Position numbers and translations under genes: made by a program
Assembly: GCA_910583985.1 (NCBI GenBank)
Contig: CAJTYA010000027.1
Coordinates: forward strand, 1 to 6,563
Length of the DNA stretch: 6,563 nt
Direction of reading: 5' to 3'
DNA from: an uncultured Alistipes sp.
GTDB taxonomy: Bacteria; Bacteroidota; Bacteroidia; Bacteroidales; Rikenellaceae
The notes under the pieces: model-generated
The model's input: only the letters and a program-made list of their open reading frames with translations
Database searches by the model: none
What the model was told of the DNA's origin: nothing
Shown here: piece after piece, positions 4,913 through 6,563 of the stretch
How the letters are laid out: each line of letters begins with the position of its first letter
Numbering within the stretch: the stretch's first letter is position 1

Positions 4913-5767
4913 ATGGAAAATAAGAACAGCATCGGCAGATTTATACTGGTTTTAGCGATCGGCACGACGCTCGTGGCGTTTATCCGATTCCTGCTGCCCC
5001 GATACGGAGCCGTCGTCAATACGTTCTATTATTTCATTCCTCTGCTTGCCGTGGCGGTGACGGAAAAGAGCGGTGTGCTCGCCGTATTGCGCCGGTACGA
5101 TGTCGGTGCGAGGAAGACCGATCTCCGAAAGTCGTTGTGCTATGTAATCGTCATCGCATTGGCATTTCCTCTCCTGAATATGCTTTGCGTCTGGTTCTTC
5201 GGAAATATCCTCCGTATCGGGCCGTTCGGAATGTTCGGTATCCCCGAAAACGACTTCGTGCTGTACGGGGTTCGTATGCCTGAAAATCCCGTGCTTCGAT
5301 TCGCATCCGTCTATCTTTCCTCCGTATGTTTCGCATTGGTTGCCGGTTTGACATACAATACGATTTTCGCACTCGGCAGCGAGGTGGCGTGGAGAGGATT
5401 CCTGAATCGTCGACTCCGATGGGGACGCCCGGTGAAGAACATCGCGATCGGAACGATATGGGCGACGTGGTGGCTGCCGGTGATGCTGTTCAACGGATAT
5501 GCCCGTTCGTCGGTTGCCGTCGCGTATGTCTGGTTCGTCCTGTTGTCTTTCCTGTTGGATGCGATATTCAGGGATACGCGCTCCCTTCTCGTAACGTCTG
5601 CCGTCAGAGGCGTCGTCGTCTCGTCCTCCTGCCTGTATTTTGTCGCGGGCGGAAGTCCGTCGTTCAACGGGACCGGCGGTTTGGCCGGTACGATTTCGCT
5701 GCTGGTCGTTACGGTCTGCGTGTACATGTACGGGCGGGCCGCCGATGCACATTCTACGAAAGAATAG
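4913..5767 (+). CDS. CPBP-family intramembrane protein lacking most protease catalytic residues
   Basis: The 284-residue, very hydrophobic product has about eight predicted membrane segments (near residues 10-28, 35-52, 73-97, 130-152, 176-195, 203-218, 226-246, 257-273). The CPBP (CAAX protease / bacteriocin-processing, Abi) signature is recognisable: GSEVAWRGFL (155-164) aligns with GEExxWRGxL, IWATWWLP (182-189) with the WxxWHLP motif, and RSLLVTSAVRGVVVSS (223-238) with SLllailxHaxxN. In this alignment the first Glu is Ser156, the motif-2 His is Trp187, the motif-3 His is Arg232 and the final Asn is not present; only Glu157 and Arg161 remain. Protease activity is therefore unlikely, and a scaffold or binding role in the inner membrane is inferred. 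The start ATG at 4913 is chosen because it gives a normal short N-terminus (MENKNSIGRF) before the first membrane segment. It converges on the oxidoreductase gene. Confidence 0.75.
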   Translation: MENKNSIGRFILVLAIGTTLVAFIRFLLPRYGAVVNTFYYFIPLLAVAVTEKSGVLAVLRRYDVGARKTDLRKSLCYVIVIALAFPLLNMLCVWFFGNILRIGPFGMFGIPENDFVLYGVRMPENPVLRFASVYLSSVCFALVAGLTYNTIFALGSEVAWRGFLNRRLRWGRPVKNIAIGTIWATWWLPVMLFNGYARSSVAVAYVWFVLLSFLLDAIFRDTRSLLVTSAVRGVVVSSSCLYFVAGGSPSFNGTGGLAGTISLLVVTVCVYMYGRAADAHSTKE

Positions 5768-5863
5768 CCGCGGAATACGGGGCGATCCCCTGTCGCGGGC
5801 GCGCGCTGGCGACGAACGGCGTTTTCGATCCCGCGGCGAATGCGGACGGGGGAAGATAAAACG

Positions 5864-5896
5864 AAATGCCGAATGATCGAAAATCATTCGGCATTT
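5864..5896. terminator. Bidirectional terminator between convergent genes
   Basis: A perfect 14-bp stem (5864-5877 with 5883-5896; core GCCGAATGAT) has the loop CGAAA, with short T-runs after it on both strands. It lies 97 bases after the CPBP-type stop and 98 bases after the minus-strand oxidoreductase stop, and so serves both genes. Confidence 0.85.
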
Positions 5897-5922
5897 TCCG
5901 ATTATGACGTCCGGAGGAAAGT

Positions 5923-5949
5923 CCGGGGGAGAACAGGTCTTCTCCCCGG
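5923..5949. repeat. GC-rich hairpin in the convergent intergenic space
   Basis: GGGGAGAA-type arms (5923-5933 and 5940-5949) form about 10 bp with one bulged G and a 6-base loop. No T-run follows on either strand, so it is not a terminator by itself. It may stabilise the 3' end of the oxidoreductase transcript. A short palindrome, GTTCTC-G-GAGAAC (5960-5972), is close by. Confidence 0.5.
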
Positions 5950-5993
5950 AGAGGGAACGGTTCTCGGAGAACGGCGGCCGGGAGGTGGTGCCG

Positions 5994-6548
5994 TCACTCC
6001 CCTCGCCTTTCGCGTATGATCTCCATGCCGTGGCGCATGGCCTGTTCGTTGGCCGGGAGCAGGCCCGCCATGCGCGGCGGGAGCGATTTGGCCATGCCCC
6101 GGAAGGCGTTTTCGAGCGTTACGACGGGTCTCACCTTGAGGTAACCGCCCAGAATCATCGTGTTGAATACGCGGATGTTGCCTTGTCGCGCCGCCTCTTC
6201 CGTGGCGTCGATTTCGTAGACGAGGATGTCTGTGCGTCGCGGCGGATGGACGATCCCGTTCGGGTCGTAGATCAGCACGCCTCCGGGCTTGACCCTCGGT
6301 TCGAATTTGTCCATGCTCTGCTGGTTGAGGATGATGGCCGTGTCGTAGTCGTGGGCGATGGGCGAACTGATCGGCCGGTCGCTCAGAATGACCGTCACGT
6401 TGGCCGTACCGCCCCGCATTTCGGGACCGTAGGAGGGCATCCAGCTCACTTCCAGATCCTGCATCACGCCCGAATAGGCCAGAATCTTGCCCATCGACAG
6501 CACGCCCTGTCCGCCGAATCCGGCTATGATAATCTCTTCTTTGAACAT
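5994..6548 (-). CDS. 2-oxoacid:acceptor (ferredoxin) oxidoreductase, gamma subunit
   Basis: The 184-residue product is a complete gamma-type subunit (POR/KOR/VOR gamma domain) of the CoA-dependent 2-oxoacid:ferredoxin oxidoreductases, which decarboxylate pyruvate, 2-oxoglutarate or branched-chain 2-oxoacids to acyl-CoA and reduce ferredoxin in the cytosol of anaerobes. Visible motifs are the N-terminal IIIAGFGGQGVLSMGKILA (6-24), the YGPEMRGGTANVTVILSD block (40-57) with the conserved RGG, and PISSP (59-63). The separate gamma chain means the alpha and beta (TPP) chains are encoded separately, as in Bacteroidota KorABC/VorABC-type complexes. A TAA at 6560-6562, 11 bases before this ATG on the same strand, could be the stop of the upstream beta-subunit gene; that is a guess from the usual gene order. 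Substrate cannot be told from this chain. It is probably the last gene of its operon; the terminator at 5864-5896 follows. Confidence 0.92.
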   Translation of the reverse strand: MFKEEIIIAGFGGQGVLSMGKILAYSGVMQDLEVSWMPSYGPEMRGGTANVTVILSDRPISSPIAHDYDTAIILNQQSMDKFEPRVKPGGVLIYDPNGIVHPPRRTDILVYEIDATEEAARQGNIRVFNTMILGGYLKVRPVVTLENAFRGMAKSLPPRMAGLLPANEQAMRHGMEIIRERRGE

Positions 6549-6563
6549 CGTTTTCGGTTTTAG

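Noticed and set aside
5911..5930. GGAGGAAAGTCCGGG resembles the conserved GAGGAAAGUCCGGGC segment of RNase P RNA
   Set aside because: Only this short piece matches. The following bases are simple GC hairpins and within 70 bases the 3' end of an intact protein gene begins, so there is no room for the roughly 350-nt RNA, and its 3' signature is absent.
1..6563. tRNA genes, CRISPR arrays, phage genes or integrase
   Set aside because: Scanned by eye on both strands: no T-arm plus acceptor-stem combination, no regularly spaced repeats with spacers, and no such protein motifs were found.

Overview
The window looks like chromosomal DNA of a GC-rich member of the Bacteroidales, most likely an Alistipes-type (Rikenellaceae) gut bacterium. 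This is inferred from Bacteroidota-style promoter boxes (TAnnTTTG at about -7 with a TTTG-like -33 box), starts without Shine-Dalgarno sequences, and the gene families present. No rRNA or other taxonomic marker is in the window, so the genus is a guess.

Left part (1-1015). The N-terminal 75 codons of a DUF1273/SLOG (YpsA-like) protein run off the left edge on the minus strand. About 950 bases without a credible gene follow. They are not featureless. A minus-strand promoter (1008-1037) faces a long fold-back (794-942) with a closing stem, a large central bubble and an apical hairpin, which resembles 6S RNA. Several smaller hairpins follow, and a strong minus-strand intrinsic terminator (263-314) has no protein gene upstream of it. 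The stretch therefore probably makes one or more untranslated RNAs.

AT-rich islet (about 1000-1810). Two tandem, diverged XRE-type helix-turn-helix genes lie on the plus strand. Both lack a convincing start codon at the homologous place. They end at a clear intrinsic terminator (1867-1893).

Middle (2066-4609). A C69-family secreted dipeptidase (minus) and a YggS/PLPBP-type PLP-binding protein (plus) are transcribed divergently from an 89-base gap in which their two candidate promoters overlap. A bidirectional terminator and four 10-bp tandem repeats lie behind the peptidase gene.

Right part (4610-6563). A plus-strand CPBP-family membrane protein keeps the family fold signature but has lost most catalytic residues. 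It converges on the minus-strand gamma subunit of a 2-oxoacid:ferredoxin-type oxidoreductase, and the two share a bidirectional terminator at 5864-5896. The oxidoreductase subunit is probably the last gene of an operon whose other subunits lie beyond the right edge.

The protein genes look like unrelated neighbours rather than one system. The least explained part is the RNA-like region at 263-1037 beside the decaying XRE pair.
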